NCBI RefSeq assembly: GCF_003590855.1
Contig: NZ_QYUP01000151.1
Location: 1 to 64,000 of the forward strand
Direction: 5' to 3'
DNA length: 64,000 nt
Origin: Massilia cavernae
GTDB taxonomy: Bacteria; Pseudomonadota; Gammaproteobacteria; Burkholderiales; Burkholderiaceae_D
Shown: piece after piece, positions 48,153-57,952 of the stretch
Layout: the number at the start of each line of letters is the position of its first letter
Position numbering within the stretch: the first letter of the stretch is position 1
Made by a program: the position numbers and the translations under genes
Notes under the pieces: model-generated
The model's input: only the letters and a program-made list of their open reading frames with translations
The model's database searches: none
What the model was told of the DNA's origin: nothing

Positions 48153-50372
48153 CTAGAATCGCTTGCGGACGGAGAACGCCAGGTTGCGCGGCGCGCCTGG
48201 GAGAATCTGCAGTTCGTTCATGAAGCCGGCGCTTTCATAGTAGGTCTTGTCGAACAGGTTGCCGACCTTGGCCGTGAAGTCGTAGTCGCCCTTGCTGTAA
48301 TACAGCCCCAGGTCCGCAATCACGTAGGACGGCAGCTTGAGCACGCGGCGGTCCGCCGTGCTCGGGATATTGCCGGTGCGTTCATCGCTGTACACCACGC
48401 CGAAGCCGATGCCCAGTCCTTCGAGCGCCCCAGAGTCGATGTCGTAGCGCGACCACAGGTTGGCGCTGTTGAGCGGCGCGTTGGTCAGGCGCGCACCGAC
48501 TTGCGCCGCGTCGGCCGACTTGACGATGACGGCGCGGGTGTGGGCCCAGCCAGTGGCGATCTGCAGGTTGGGCAGCGGCTTGGCGTTCACCTCCAGTTCG
48601 AAGCCCTGTGCCCTCTCCGAGCCGATCTGCTGGGCGCAGGTGCCGCGCGGGCATGCGAAGCTGCTGAGCACGTTTTCCTTTTCGATGCGGAACAGCGCGA
48701 ACGTGGTGCGCAGCTTGTTGTTCATGAAGTTCGCCTTGGCCCCCACTTCGAACTGCCTGGCCGATTCCGGGGTGAAGGGATTGTTCCCATTGATGTCCTG
48801 GCTGTTCGCCGGCGCCGGCACGTAGGAGGTGCTGTAGCTGGCGTAGTAGGTGGTCTCCTTGTCCGGCTGGTACAGCAGGCCGGCCAGCGGCAGGACCTTG
48901 GAGGTCGACTTTTCGCCCGGCGCCACGTTCGGCACCTTCAGTTCCTTGAAGCGCTGTTTTTCGGCCGTGTAGCGCAAGCCCAGGTTCAGTTTCCAGTGCG
49001 CCGCCAGGGTCATCAGGTCGGATGCGTACACCCCCGAACTGGTGGTGACGGTGTAGCGCCGGTTCAGGTTCCCGGGCGTGGCCGGATTCACCGCCGGCAG
49101 CGAGTCGAGCGGCGCGGCGCGGCCGAATACCGGGTTGTAGATATTGATGTCGAGCGACTGTGGTCCCGTCGCCGGCCCGTTGAAGAACTGGATGCGGTTG
49201 GTGTCGAGGGTATCGCGGCCCGCGTTGACCCCGACGATCATTTTGTGGCCCACGTCCGCCGTGGTGAACGGCAGCGTGACATTGCTGTCGATGTAGTTGA
49301 ACTCGCGCGCGTTTTCCTGCTTGCGCGCGCGCCGCTGCAGCGTCACGCCGTCGGGCCGGATCGCCGTGTTGTCGTAGCCGCGCGCATCGTCGCTATTTTC
49401 GACGAAGCGCCCGGCCAGGCTCCACTTGACGTCGCCGCCGAAGGCATGGCTCAGCGACACTGTGGTGGCGTGGCCATCCTCTTTCAGCACATCGCCCGGC
49501 TCGTTGTAATGGGTAGTGATGGGCGCGATCTTCGTGATGTCCTTGTTCGGCGCGACCAGGTACTGGTCATACGCTGACTCCGAACGGCGGTACTCGAAGC
49601 CGATGGTCGCGCTGGTGGCGGGCGACACCTTCCAGGTAAAGCTCGGCGCTGCGTACCCGCCCTTGTTGTAGGCGCGGTCGCGGAAGGTATCGGTGTCGTT
49701 GGCCTGCGCCACGAAGCGGTACAGGAAGCTGCCTTCCGCATCGATCGGGCCGGTGACATCCATCGAGACGTCGTAGCCATTCGCGTCGCCCAGGCTGAGC
49801 TTGTCGCCGTGGTAGCCCGTGACCTTGGCGCCGAATTCCCCGCCGAAGCTTGCCTGCGGCTTCTTGCTGACGAGATTGACGAAACCACCCGGCTGCGCCT
49901 GGCCATACAGCACCGACGCCGGCCCCTTGACGACCTCGACGTGGTCGGTGCCGATGACCGGCGGCGACGAGAACCGTCCGGACAGGCCGGGCAAGCCGTC
50001 GACCATGATGGCGTTCTTGTCGTTGGCCCCGGTCTTGAAGCCGCGGATCGACATTTCCATGCCCGTGTTACCGGAGCGCTTGATACCCGTCATGTAGTTG
50101 TACAGGTCGGCCACGTTGACCACCTCGATGGCCTTCATGAAGGTATCCGTGTACGAGGCTACCGTGAACGGCGTATCGCGTACCGGCACGGCCAGCTTCA
50201 TCGCGCTGGCCGATCCGCTGCTGATGAAGTTGCCCTTGACTGTGACCTGTTGCATTGGTGGGGCCGCGGCGGCTTCCGGCGCGGGAGCTCCGTTCTGGGT
50301 GGCGGTCTGGGCGTGCGCCATTTGTGCGACGGCGAGTGCGATTGCCGATGCGAGCACGGTTCGATTCAACAT
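48153..50372 (-). CDS. TonB-dependent siderophore-type receptor 1
   Basis: A 739-residue outer-membrane receptor with signal peptide. The plug domain has DTPFTVASYTDTFMKAIEV and IRGFKTGANDKNAIMVDGLP, then HVEVVKGPASVLYGQAQPGG, the typical TBDT motif. The 22-strand barrel ends NLAFSVRKRF with terminal Phe. No N-terminal signalling domain, so it is transport only. A loop carries ACPRGTCAQQIGSERAQG with two Cys, matched in receptor 2. Lies 164 nt after a PstS-like gene, likely co-transcribed. Siderophore-family placement suggests a ferric complex, but the ligand is unproven. Confidence 0.93.
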   Translation of the reverse strand: MLNRTVLASAIALAVAQMAHAQTATQNGAPAPEAAAAPPMQQVTVKGNFISSGSASAMKLAVPVRDTPFTVASYTDTFMKAIEVVNVADLYNYMTGIKRSGNTGMEMSIRGFKTGANDKNAIMVDGLPGLSGRFSSPPVIGTDHVEVVKGPASVLYGQAQPGGFVNLVSKKPQASFGGEFGAKVTGYHGDKLSLGDANGYDVSMDVTGPIDAEGSFLYRFVAQANDTDTFRDRAYNKGGYAAPSFTWKVSPATSATIGFEYRRSESAYDQYLVAPNKDITKIAPITTHYNEPGDVLKEDGHATTVSLSHAFGGDVKWSLAGRFVENSDDARGYDNTAIRPDGVTLQRRARKQENAREFNYIDSNVTLPFTTADVGHKMIVGVNAGRDTLDTNRIQFFNGPATGPQSLDINIYNPVFGRAAPLDSLPAVNPATPGNLNRRYTVTTSSGVYASDLMTLAAHWKLNLGLRYTAEKQRFKELKVPNVAPGEKSTSKVLPLAGLLYQPDKETTYYASYSTSYVPAPANSQDINGNNPFTPESARQFEVGAKANFMNNKLRTTFALFRIEKENVLSSFACPRGTCAQQIGSERAQGFELEVNAKPLPNLQIATGWAHTRAVIVKSADAAQVGARLTNAPLNSANLWSRYDIDSGALEGLGIGFGVVYSDERTGNIPSTADRRVLKLPSYVIADLGLYYSKGDYDFTAKVGNLFDKTYYESAGFMNELQILPGAPRNLAFSVRKRF

Positions 50373-50536
50373 GACTCCTCCATTCGATATGAGCCGTATC
50401 CGGGCCCATCGTTATAGTTTTAGTGGTGCGACAAGGGAAAGCAGGGAGCGGGAGAAACAGGGAAGCCAAGCGGCTTCCGCGGGAAGCAGGAGGGGCAAAA
50501 GGCCCCTTCCCGATACGGTTGGACGGGCTCGCCGCG

Positions 50537-51610
50537 TCAGTCGAGGCTGTCAAGTTTGGCGAGTTCGGCGCGCACTATCTCGTTGTTCAGCGGGATGTAG
50601 ACGCGCTCATCGGCCACGATCTGCTGGCCCTGCTTGCTGAGGACCATCTTGAGGAATTCCTTGGTCTTCGGCTCGATCGGCTGGCCCGGCTTCTTGTTGA
50701 TGTAGATGTAGACGAAGCGGCTCAGCGGATACTTGTGCGAGTAGACGTTTTCAAGGGTAGGCATGTAATACGGATCGCCAGCCCTGGCCGCCAGCGGCAC
50801 GACGCGCACGTTCGGGGTCTTGTTCGCCAGCAGCGCGTAGGTCAGGCCGCCGGGCCGCTTGGCCATGTCTTCGGCCGCCACATTGAAAGCGTGGACGAAG
50901 CCCTTGCCCTTCACCATTTCAATGCTGTCCTTGTATTCGCCCCCTTCCATCGCCTTGTACTTGATGAACTGCTCGATACCGTTGACGGCCTTGAGGCCGT
51001 ACAGGCGCACCGGACGGTTGGCCCATTCGCCGGCCAGCCCGAGGTCGCCCCAGGTGTTGATCTCCTTGTAGCCGCGCAAGCGCGTCTTGGAGTAGACCGC
51101 ATCGAGCTGTTCCAGCGTCAGCCCTTTCAGCGGATTGTCCTTGTCGACGAAGATGACGCTGGTCGCAGTCTTGCCGAGCGAACCGACACTACCGGTGGCG
51201 ACACGGATCGCGGTTGGCTTGTAGCCGAATTTTTCAACGAACGCCTTCTCTTCGGCCGGCAGCATCTCGCGGCCAACCGGCGCCGCATGGGCGCCATCGA
51301 TCAGGCCGCCGGCGCCGGCGCCGGATGCGCGCGCCTCGACCGTCACGCTCATTTTCGGCGCGTACGCCTTGCGGAACATCTTGGCCCAGCCAAACGTGAT
51401 CTCATCCATGACGTCCGCCCCCACCAGGTGGAACTCCTCTTCCGGCGGGTTGATGGTGATCGGCCCCGGCTTCCAGACCGGAAGCTTGGGATCGACTTGA
51501 AGCTTGTGCTCCGGGGCGGCGTACTTGAGCGCGAACGCAGCAGGCGTAACCAGCAAGGTCGAAACGGCGGCAAGACCGATCAGGCAAGAGGTACGAATTG
51601 AATGTTTCAT
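50537..51610 (-). CDS. PstS-like (PBP_like_2) periplasmic binding protein
   Basis: A 357-residue secreted protein (signal SCLIGLAAVSTLLVTPAAFA). The binding domain has VEARASGAGAGGLIDGAH, which resembles the glycine-rich oxyanion loop of PstS. NTWGDLGLAGEWANRPVRLYG is in the middle and YPLSRFVYIYINKKPGQP near the end. Upstream of TonB receptor 1 in the same direction, so the receptor and this protein form a unit: import across the outer membrane, capture in the periplasm. No cognate permease of PstCA type is present. Confidence 0.88.
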   Translation of the reverse strand: MKHSIRTSCLIGLAAVSTLLVTPAAFALKYAAPEHKLQVDPKLPVWKPGPITINPPEEEFHLVGADVMDEITFGWAKMFRKAYAPKMSVTVEARASGAGAGGLIDGAHAAPVGREMLPAEEKAFVEKFGYKPTAIRVATGSVGSLGKTATSVIFVDKDNPLKGLTLEQLDAVYSKTRLRGYKEINTWGDLGLAGEWANRPVRLYGLKAVNGIEQFIKYKAMEGGEYKDSIEMVKGKGFVHAFNVAAEDMAKRPGGLTYALLANKTPNVRVVPLAARAGDPYYMPTLENVYSHKYPLSRFVYIYINKKPGQPIEPKTKEFLKMVLSKQGQQIVADERVYIPLNNEIVRAELAKLDSLD

Positions 51611-51672
51611 AGATCACCTAGTTAGATTGAAGGGAGCCACTTGGCCGGGAAGTTCATGTCAGCAGCCGGGCC

Positions 51673-51704
51673 AGAATAGCCAATCAACATGAATGCAGCC
51701 TGAA
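51673..51704 (-). promoter_or_regulatory. TTCAG direct-repeat promoter of the binding protein-TonB receptor 1 unit
   Basis: Half-sites start at 51704 (TTCAGGCTGCA) and 51693 (TTCATGTTGAT); TATTCT (51678-51673) begins 15 nt after the second. Confidence 0.75.
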
Positions 51705-51734
51705 TCGAAGATTAATGCGGACTGGTCGTGCGCC

Positions 51735-52241
51735 TCACGCTTTCGAGGCGCCGAACAAGGCAGCCACCAGTGGGTCGCGCAGCACTTTCGCGTCGTCGAC
51801 GACAAGCGGATATGCGACGTCATCGGCCAGGATATGGAAGTGCCTGCCGCCTTTGTCCGCAGCATGCCCGACATTGTCCGCGTACGCGCTGTCCCCGGCG
51901 GCCGCGAGGAAGGCGCCGACCACCGCACGGTCCGGGGCGATGCGGTAGAACGTGCGCTCGCCGGCCGCGCGATTGCGGCCGCACGGCGGCTGCTCGGCCA
52001 CGCCTGCGCACAGCAGCTCGCCAATGTAGATCCGCGCCGACGTCCGCGAACAATCGAGCAGGGCCATCACGTCGGCATGATCCATGTCGCGGCGCGACAG
52101 CTCCGCCACCAGCTCCTTCATCTTGCCGATGCGGCGCCGCGACGTGGACCTGAACTTGTCCGGCGCGTCGCCGCGAACCGCCGCAACGAGGCAGGAGCGG
52201 CCGGCCGGCCAGGCCGGAGGAAAGGAGTGAAGAGTAGGCAT
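51735..52241 (-). CDS. Putative DNA-binding protein with helix-turn-helix-like segment
   Basis: A 168-residue ORF; the family is not recognised. The central part MKELVAELSRRDMDHADVMA followed by LLDCSRTSARIYIGELLCAG reads like a winged helix. ERTFYRIAPDRAVVGAFLAA may be the wing and following helix. The true start is uncertain: ATG 52241 has no ribosome site and ATG 52121 (MKELV) would keep only the HTH part. A triple-repeat promoter of the regulon points at it, which supports it being a real gene. It may be a secondary regulator. Confidence 0.5.
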   Translation of the reverse strand: MPTLHSFPPAWPAGRSCLVAAVRGDAPDKFRSTSRRRIGKMKELVAELSRRDMDHADVMALLDCSRTSARIYIGELLCAGVAEQPPCGRNRAAGERTFYRIAPDRAVVGAFLAAAGDSAYADNVGHAADKGGRHFHILADDVAYPLVVDDAKVLRDPLVAALFGASKA

Positions 52242-52283
52242 GCGCTGGCGAATCCGAAGGGTGGATGGGAACTGTCCGCCTCG

Positions 52284-52326
52284 ATCTTGACCGGCGATTG
52301 TGAAAGCAAGCTGAACAACTCCTGAA
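52284..52326 (-). promoter_or_regulatory. Triple TTCAG repeat promoter, leftward
   Basis: Half-sites start at 52326 (TTCAGGAGTTG), 52315 (TTCAGCTTGCT) and 52304 (TTCACAATCGC), exactly 11 bp apart. CAAGAT (52289-52284) begins 15 nt after the third. Confidence 0.72.
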
Positions 52327-52351
52327 TCCGCCGCAAGGACAGCGCGCACAG

Positions 52352-52394
52352 TTCAGCCGCCGTTCAGGCTGCGTACAGGGAGCGGACTTACGAT
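52352..52394 (+). promoter_or_regulatory. Triple TTCAG repeat promoter, rightward
   Basis: Half-sites at 52352 (TTCAGCCGCCG), 52363 (TTCAGGCTGCG) and 52374 (TACAGGGAGCG). TACGAT (52389-52394) begins 15 nt after the third. It is back to back with the leftward copy, 26 bp apart. Confidence 0.72.
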
Positions 52395-52442
52395 CCATCC
52401 AGTGCCTGCATCGGCAGGCATCCCTTCACAGCGGGGACTATC

Positions 52443-52586
52443 ATGAGTGGCAAGCACCTCCGGGCAATCGCCCTGGCCGGCATCTTGGCCGCCCTCCTCT
52501 GCACCGGCGGCAGGCTGGCGTTCGAGCATTTCGTACCGTGGCCCGACGTCGAATCCGTCCGCCACCAGTCCGCTTCGGACGCCTGA
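52443..52586 (+). CDS. 47-residue predicted membrane microprotein
   Basis: MSGKHLRAIALAGILAALLC then TGGRLAFEHFVPWPDVES and a short polar tail. A single hydrophobic helix at about residues 8-22 could be a membrane anchor or an uncleaved signal. Too short for standard gene calling. Its support is the triple-repeat promoter 49 nt upstream, of the same design as those of the neighbouring transport genes, with nothing else downstream before the convergent ABC operon. Role unknown. Confidence 0.45.
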   Translation: MSGKHLRAIALAGILAALLCTGGRLAFEHFVPWPDVESVRHQSASDA

Positions 52587-52715
52587 ACCCATCGTACTGC
52601 CGGCGCGGTGCCGGCATGCGTTGTTCCCCAACCGCGAAATGCAAACCGCCCGGCGCAGCGAGTGGCTGGGCCGGGCGGCGATGCAAGGCGCGGCTTGCGC
52701 GCCGCCCCCTTCAGG

Positions 52716-53780
52716 CTAGAACACCCACAGCTTTTCGGCCGGCATGTGCAGCCAGTAATCGCCGGCGTCGAGCCGGTGCTTCGAATAGGCGCGCACGCTG
52801 GTCTGCTCGTCCGAGAACAGGCACTCCCAGCGGTCACCCAGGTACATGCAGGTAAGCAGCGGCAGCGGAATCGCGTTGTCGACCTTCGAACTGCTGATGC
52901 GCACCTCCTCGACGCGGATCATCGGCATGCCGTCCGCGCCGGTATCCTGGCCGCGGGCGCTGCCGGTCAGCGGGATACCGCCGACCTGCAGGTTGACGTG
53001 GCCGTTCGAGCGGCTGATGACCTTGCCGGGCAGGCGGTTGTTACTGCCCATGAACTCGGCGGTAAACATCGTGTCGGGCGACTCGTACATGCTTTGCGGC
53101 GAGCCTTGCTGTTCGATCTTGCCGTTGTTTAGCAACAGGATCCGGTCCGAAATGGCCATCGCTTCGGCCTGGTCGTGGGTCACCATCAGCGCCGACAGGC
53201 CAAGCCGCACGATCAGTTCGCGCAGGAAGGCGCGCGCTTCCTCGCGCAGCTTGGCGTCGAGGTTCGACAGCGGTTCGTCAAGCAGGATCACCGGCGGGTT
53301 GTACACCAGCGCGCGCGCGATCGCCACGCGCTGCTGCTGGCCACCCGACAACTGGTGCGGGAAGCGCGCGCCGAGCGCGCCCAGTCCCAGCTGTGCCAGC
53401 ACGTCGTTGACCTTGGCTTCGATTTCCTTCGCGCCCAGCTTGCGCAACTTGAGGCCGTAGGCCACGTTCTCGAACACGGTCTTGTGCGGCCACAAGGCGT
53501 AGGACTGGAACACCAGCCCCAGGTTGCGCTCCTCGGCCGGCAGCTCGACGCCGGCCGCGCCATCGAAGACGCGGCGGTCGCCGATGTCGATGGTGCCGGT
53601 CTTCGGGCTTTCCAGGCCCGCGACGGCGCGCAGCAGGGTGGTCTTGCCGCTGCCCGATGGCCCCAGCAGGGCCACTACTTCGCCGCGCCGCAAGTGCATC
53701 GACACCCCTTTCAATATCGGGTTGGCGCTCGCGCCGCTGCCATAGTCCAGGTGCAGGTTGTTGACGGTCAGTTCGTTCAT
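52716..53780 (-). CDS. ABC transporter ATP-binding protein, FbpC/PotA type
   Basis: A 354-residue ATPase. Walker A LLGPSGSGKTTLLR, signature LSGGQQQRVAIARAL and Walker B VILLDEPLSNLDA are intact. A C-terminal TOBE-type domain (NNRLPGKVISRSNGHVNLQ) follows. It powers the permease encoded just upstream, 23 nt away. The type serves Fe(III), polyamine, hexose-phosphate or phosphonate importers, so the family alone does not fix the substrate. Confidence 0.94.
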   Translation of the reverse strand: MNELTVNNLHLDYGSGASANPILKGVSMHLRRGEVVALLGPSGSGKTTLLRAVAGLESPKTGTIDIGDRRVFDGAAGVELPAEERNLGLVFQSYALWPHKTVFENVAYGLKLRKLGAKEIEAKVNDVLAQLGLGALGARFPHQLSGGQQQRVAIARALVYNPPVILLDEPLSNLDAKLREEARAFLRELIVRLGLSALMVTHDQAEAMAISDRILLLNNGKIEQQGSPQSMYESPDTMFTAEFMGSNNRLPGKVISRSNGHVNLQVGGIPLTGSARGQDTGADGMPMIRVEEVRISSSKVDNAIPLPLLTCMYLGDRWECLFSDEQTSVRAYSKHRLDAGDYWLHMPAEKLWVF

Positions 53781-53803
53781 GATGAAGTCTCGCGTAGTTT
53801 TAG

Positions 53804-55602
53804 TTAGTGATGCAGCTTGACACCGAAGCGCAGCGCGATGCCGAGTCCGATGGCGACCAGGGTGATGTTAATAAAGGACAGCGCTGCCACCAGGTCAGTG
53901 GAGCCGCCGGCCCACAGCGACACCAGCATCGCGCCAATGACTTCGGTGCCCGCGTGAGCAGGTAGACGCCGGTCGAATATTCGCGTTCGAAGATCAGGAA
54001 CACCATCAGCCATGCGCCCATCAGGCCGTACTTGACCAGCGGCAGGGTCACGTCGCGCGTGACCTGGCCGCGGCGTGCGCCCACCGCGCGCGCCGCTTCT
54101 TCCAGTTCCGGCCCGATCTGCAGCAAGGCGGTCGAAATCAGTCGCATGCCGTAGGCCAGCCAGACCACCGAGTAGGCCAGCCACAGCGCGAAGATGGTCG
54201 AGCGCAGTTCGCGCAGCGCGCCGATGAAGTGGGTGCTGAGCCAGGTGGCCAGGCCATTGTCCATCGACTTGAGGATGCCATCGAGCCAGGACGGCACGAA
54301 CAGGAATACCCACAGGAACGACAGGCCGGCCAGCAGGCCCGGCACGGCGCGCGGCACCAGCACGCTGTAGTCGAGCAAGCGGGTAATGCCGTCCTGCTTG
54401 CGGTGCATGGCGAGCGCGATCGCGCTGTAGCAGGCCACTGCCAGGCCGCCGCCGATCACGCCGATCAGGATGGTGTTGACGATGCCGCGCACCAGCGATG
54501 GTTGCTCCCAGATGTCGCGGAAATGCTGCAAGGTCAGCACGTCGGCCAGATTGACGCCTTCGCCCCAGTACTGGACGAACGAACGCAGCACGATGCCCGA
54601 CAGCGGCAGCACGATGGTAATCAACAGCCAGCCACCCAACAGGCCCAGCGCGACCCACTTCCAGCGGCCCAGCGGCATCAGCTTCTGGCGCGCACCCTTG
54701 CCCTTGATCGACACATACTTGTTGGCCGACTTGAGCAGCCAGCGTTGCAGCATCACCAGCGGCAACGTCACCATCACCAGGCACACCGCCACAGCCGCCA
54801 TCAGATGGTAGGAAGGCGTGCCCAGCTTGTTGGTGAGCTTGTACAGGTAGGTCGGCAACACCAGGTGGCCTTCTGGGTCGCCCAGCACCAGCACCAGGCC
54901 GAACACTTCGAAGCCGAGGAAGAACACCAGCACGCCGGCATACGACAGCGCTGGCATGATCATCGGCAGCGACACGTTCAGCATCACCTGCATCGGCGAG
55001 GCGCCGGCCACGCGGGCCGCCTCTTCCACGTCCGAGCCCAGGCTCTTCAGCGCCGAGGATGCGTACAGGTAGACGTGCGGGACGTGGGTCAGCCCGGCGA
55101 TGACGACGATGCTGGTGAACGAATAGATGTTCCATGGGATGAAGCCGAGCAGCTCCTTGGCCCACACCGAGTAGAAGCCCACCGGCCCCATCGACACCAC
55201 GTAGCCGAATCCCATCACCATCGGCGACACGAAGATCGGCACCAGCAGCATCGGGGCGATGATGCCGCGCCCCGGCAGGTCGGTACGTACCATCAGGAAG
55301 GCCAGCACGCCGCCCAGCGGCACGGCGATGGCGGTCAGGCCGGTTGCCAGCATCAGGCCGTTCTTGAACGCCTGCGCGAAATCCGGGTCGTCGATGATGA
55401 AGCGGTAGGCGTCCAGCCCAAGCACCTTGTCGGGCATGAAGAATGGTGCCGACAGGAAGCTCTGGTAGAAGATCAGGAACAGCGGCACGAAGACCGCGGT
55501 CATGGTCAGGATGGTGACGATCCCGCGCGGCCAGTTGATGCGCCGCAGCGACGAGGCCGAGAAAATGGGATGATCCAGGCGTTGAATGGTGGTTGTTTGC
55601 AT
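53804..55602 (-). pseudogene. ABC transporter permease, FbpB type, late frameshift
   Basis: About 600 residues with two fused BPD_transp_1 modules and some 12 membrane segments. EEAARVAGASPMQVMLNVSLP and EEAARAVGARRGQVTRDVTLP are the two EAA loops that touch the ATPase. After STGVYLLTR the frame shifts; the correct C-terminus GTEVIGAMLVSLWAG ... ALRFGVKLHH lies in the next frame and ends at 53804. One missing base in the run at 53949-53951 explains it. As written, the last two helices are garbled. If the base gap is an error, the gene is intact. Confidence 0.85.
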
Positions 55603-55710
55603 GGCTGATGTCCGTGTGTGTATACCGCCGCGCGAACTGGTCCGCGCGGCAAGCGGCCGCAAGGCCGTCGCATCATGAGGTAATGGGGTCTGGTCGGCGG
55701 CGCGCCCGGC

Positions 55711-56802
55711 TTATTTCTTGCCGGCGGTGCTCTTCCACTGATTAAGGAAGGCCATCCGCTTGGCTGCCGCGAGATACTGCAAGACGTTCGGATGAACCGG
55801 GATCGGCTTGACGTTGGCCGCGCCGATCGCGGCGATCAGGTCGGTCGCCGTGGTTTCGCCCTTGACGTCGAGGCGGATCGCGAACAGCTTGGAGTCGTTG
55901 GCGATGATGGTCTGGCCACGCTGCGACAGGATGTAGTCGGTCCACAGCTTGGCGGCGTTCACGTTCTTGGCGGACTTGTTAATGAACAGCACGCGCGACA
56001 TGATCAGGGTGTAGTCCTTTGGCAGCACTACGCCGATCGACGGATCGGTCTTGGCGCGCACCAGCGCGTACGATCCGAGCACGTTGTAGCCGATCAGGTT
56101 CTCGCCGGAAGAGATCCGCTCCATCATGGTGCCGGTGGACGACTGCACCCGCACCTTGGCCGTGCCGAACGCGCTGGTCAGGCCGGCGAACTGCTTGTAT
56201 TCGTGCGCATCCTGGGTCATGAACATGAAGCCCACCCCGGATTTCTCGATGTCGTAGGTGGTGACCTTGTCCTTGAACTTCGGCTTCAAGATCAGCTTGG
56301 CGAAGTCGGCATGGGTGGCCGGCACTTCGTTTGCCTCCACCAGGCGCTTGTTGTACACGATGGCGGCAGGCTCGAACGTGGTGCCGTAGGCAGAATCGTT
56401 CCAGACCGCCCAGGCGGGAATCTTCGATGCCTCGACCGAGCGGTACTTCAGCGCGTGGCCTTCCGACGCGAGCCGCATCTGCAGGTCCATCGCCGACGAC
56501 CACACCACGTCGGCGGTGCGCCCGCCGGCGGCCGTTTCGGAAATGAAGCGGTTGTATACCTCGGTCGAGTTCATGTCGTTGTACTCGACCGTGATTCCCG
56601 GGTACATCTTGTTGAAGTCCTTGATCAGCGGGTGCGCCGCCTTGCTGTCGGTGGCGCTGTACACCACCACCTTGCCTTCAGCCTTGGCCGCAGCGACGAT
56701 CCTGGCGTAGTCGGCCGGATAACCGGGCGGCACTTGCGCGGCTGCGGGGAAGGTGATGGCAGCCAGGGCGATTGCGCCGGCCAGTCGTTTGATCGAAATC
56801 AT
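55711..56802 (-). CDS. ABC transporter substrate-binding protein, FbpA/AfuA type
   Basis: A 363-residue periplasmic protein with a signal peptide (LAGAIALAAITFPAAAQ). VVVYSATDSKAAHPLIKDFN and VEYNDMNSTEVYNRFISE are typical of the class that includes ferric-ion binders and hexose-phosphate or phosphonate binders. The tandem Tyr pair that ligates iron in FbpA is not evident, so a non-iron ligand is quite possible. GGAG lies upstream. First gene of the importer row. Confidence 0.9.
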   Translation of the reverse strand: MISIKRLAGAIALAAITFPAAAQVPPGYPADYARIVAAAKAEGKVVVYSATDSKAAHPLIKDFNKMYPGITVEYNDMNSTEVYNRFISETAAGGRTADVVWSSAMDLQMRLASEGHALKYRSVEASKIPAWAVWNDSAYGTTFEPAAIVYNKRLVEANEVPATHADFAKLILKPKFKDKVTTYDIEKSGVGFMFMTQDAHEYKQFAGLTSAFGTAKVRVQSSTGTMMERISSGENLIGYNVLGSYALVRAKTDPSIGVVLPKDYTLIMSRVLFINKSAKNVNAAKLWTDYILSQRGQTIIANDSKLFAIRLDVKGETTATDLIAAIGAANVKPIPVHPNVLQYLAAAKRMAFLNQWKSTAGKK

Positions 56803-56869
56803 CGTGTTTATCTCCGTTATTTAGTTTTGACTACGTGTCGCATCTAGAAAAATCGCCTCGGGCCGCCCG

Positions 56870-57835
56870 CTAGCGCATCAGGCCCAGTTGCGCGGCCTGC
56901 TTGCCGTAAGCGGAGACCGCGCTGTTGACGTACGCTGTCAGGGCGTCCCCGGTCAGCGCGAATGGATACAGGCCGTATTGCGCCCTTGCTTTGGCAAATT
57001 GTGGGTCGGCCATCATGCGGTCGAAGGAGGCCACCCATTTACGGTAGTTTTCGTCGGATACCTGCTGTCCCATCCAGACGCCGCGGATGATCGGCCACAC
57101 CACATCGAATCCCTGTTCGCGCGCGGTCGGCACATTGGCGAGGCTGCCAGGGAGGCGCCGCTCTGACAGGACCGCCAGCACGCGCACGCCGCCGGCCTTG
57201 GCCATCATGGTCGCCTCCGACGCATCGCCGGAGACCACCTGCACGTGTCCGGCCTGCATGGCGGTGAACGCCTCGCCGCCACCTTCCAGCGCTACATAGC
57301 GCAGCGACTTGGGGTTGACGCCGCCAAGGCGGGCGATCATGGCCATCTTGATCCAGTCCTGGCCGCCGATAGTCCCGCCCATGCCGATCAGGAACCGTTC
57401 CGGATGCTTCTTGAGCGCCTTGACCAAGTCGCCCAGCGTGTGAATGCTGGAGTCGGCACGCACCGCCACCATGCCGTAGTCGGTACCCAGCGCGGCGACC
57501 CAGCGGACGTCGCCGGTGCCTGACTTGCCGAACTTGCCTTGGGCCAGGTTCAACAGCGAGCCGCCGGAAAATGCCACCAGCGTATCGGGGGCGGAACGGC
57601 GCTGTGCCGCCAGTGCAGTCCACGCGACCGCACCGACGCCACCTGGGACATAGCTGATGCGCATGCGCTGGGAGTCTTCCTGCACCGACGCATTCCATCC
57701 GGCCCGCACCAACTTGCACGTCAGGTCCATCGCGCCCGCAGGCTTGGATGGAACGATGCACTCCGGCGCGGCGGTGGCCGCGGAGCAGGCCAGCCACAGT
57801 GCGGCCGCCTGCCAGATAACACCAATGCTCTTCAT
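56870..57835 (-). CDS. Bug/TctC-family binding protein
   Basis: A 321-residue secreted protein (signal LWLACSAATA). VPSKPAGAMDLTCKLVRAGW, the glycine-rich AFSGGSLLNLAQGK and IGMGGTIGGQDWIKM match Bug receptors of tripartite tricarboxylate transporters. These bind carboxylates. No tctA/tctB genes are nearby, as is common for orphan Bug proteins in Burkholderiales. Upstream of the ABC importer in the same direction, 67 nt away, perhaps one transcript. A carboxylate ligand would fit the TctE-like kinase. Confidence 0.88.
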   Translation of the reverse strand: MKSIGVIWQAAALWLACSAATAAPECIVPSKPAGAMDLTCKLVRAGWNASVQEDSQRMRISYVPGGVGAVAWTALAAQRRSAPDTLVAFSGGSLLNLAQGKFGKSGTGDVRWVAALGTDYGMVAVRADSSIHTLGDLVKALKKHPERFLIGMGGTIGGQDWIKMAMIARLGGVNPKSLRYVALEGGGEAFTAMQAGHVQVVSGDASEATMMAKAGGVRVLAVLSERRLPGSLANVPTAREQGFDVVWPIIRGVWMGQQVSDENYRKWVASFDRMMADPQFAKARAQYGLYPFALTGDALTAYVNSAVSAYGKQAAQLGLMR

Positions 57836-57952
57836 GGGTGGTTCGTCTCTGTTGTGATTATTGAGCAGTTCGATGGAATCATCTTACCCCTGGCTACCTT
57901 TCAGCCCGCTTTCAGGCACTTGTTCTTAAAGGTTTTTTCTACTGAACATTAT

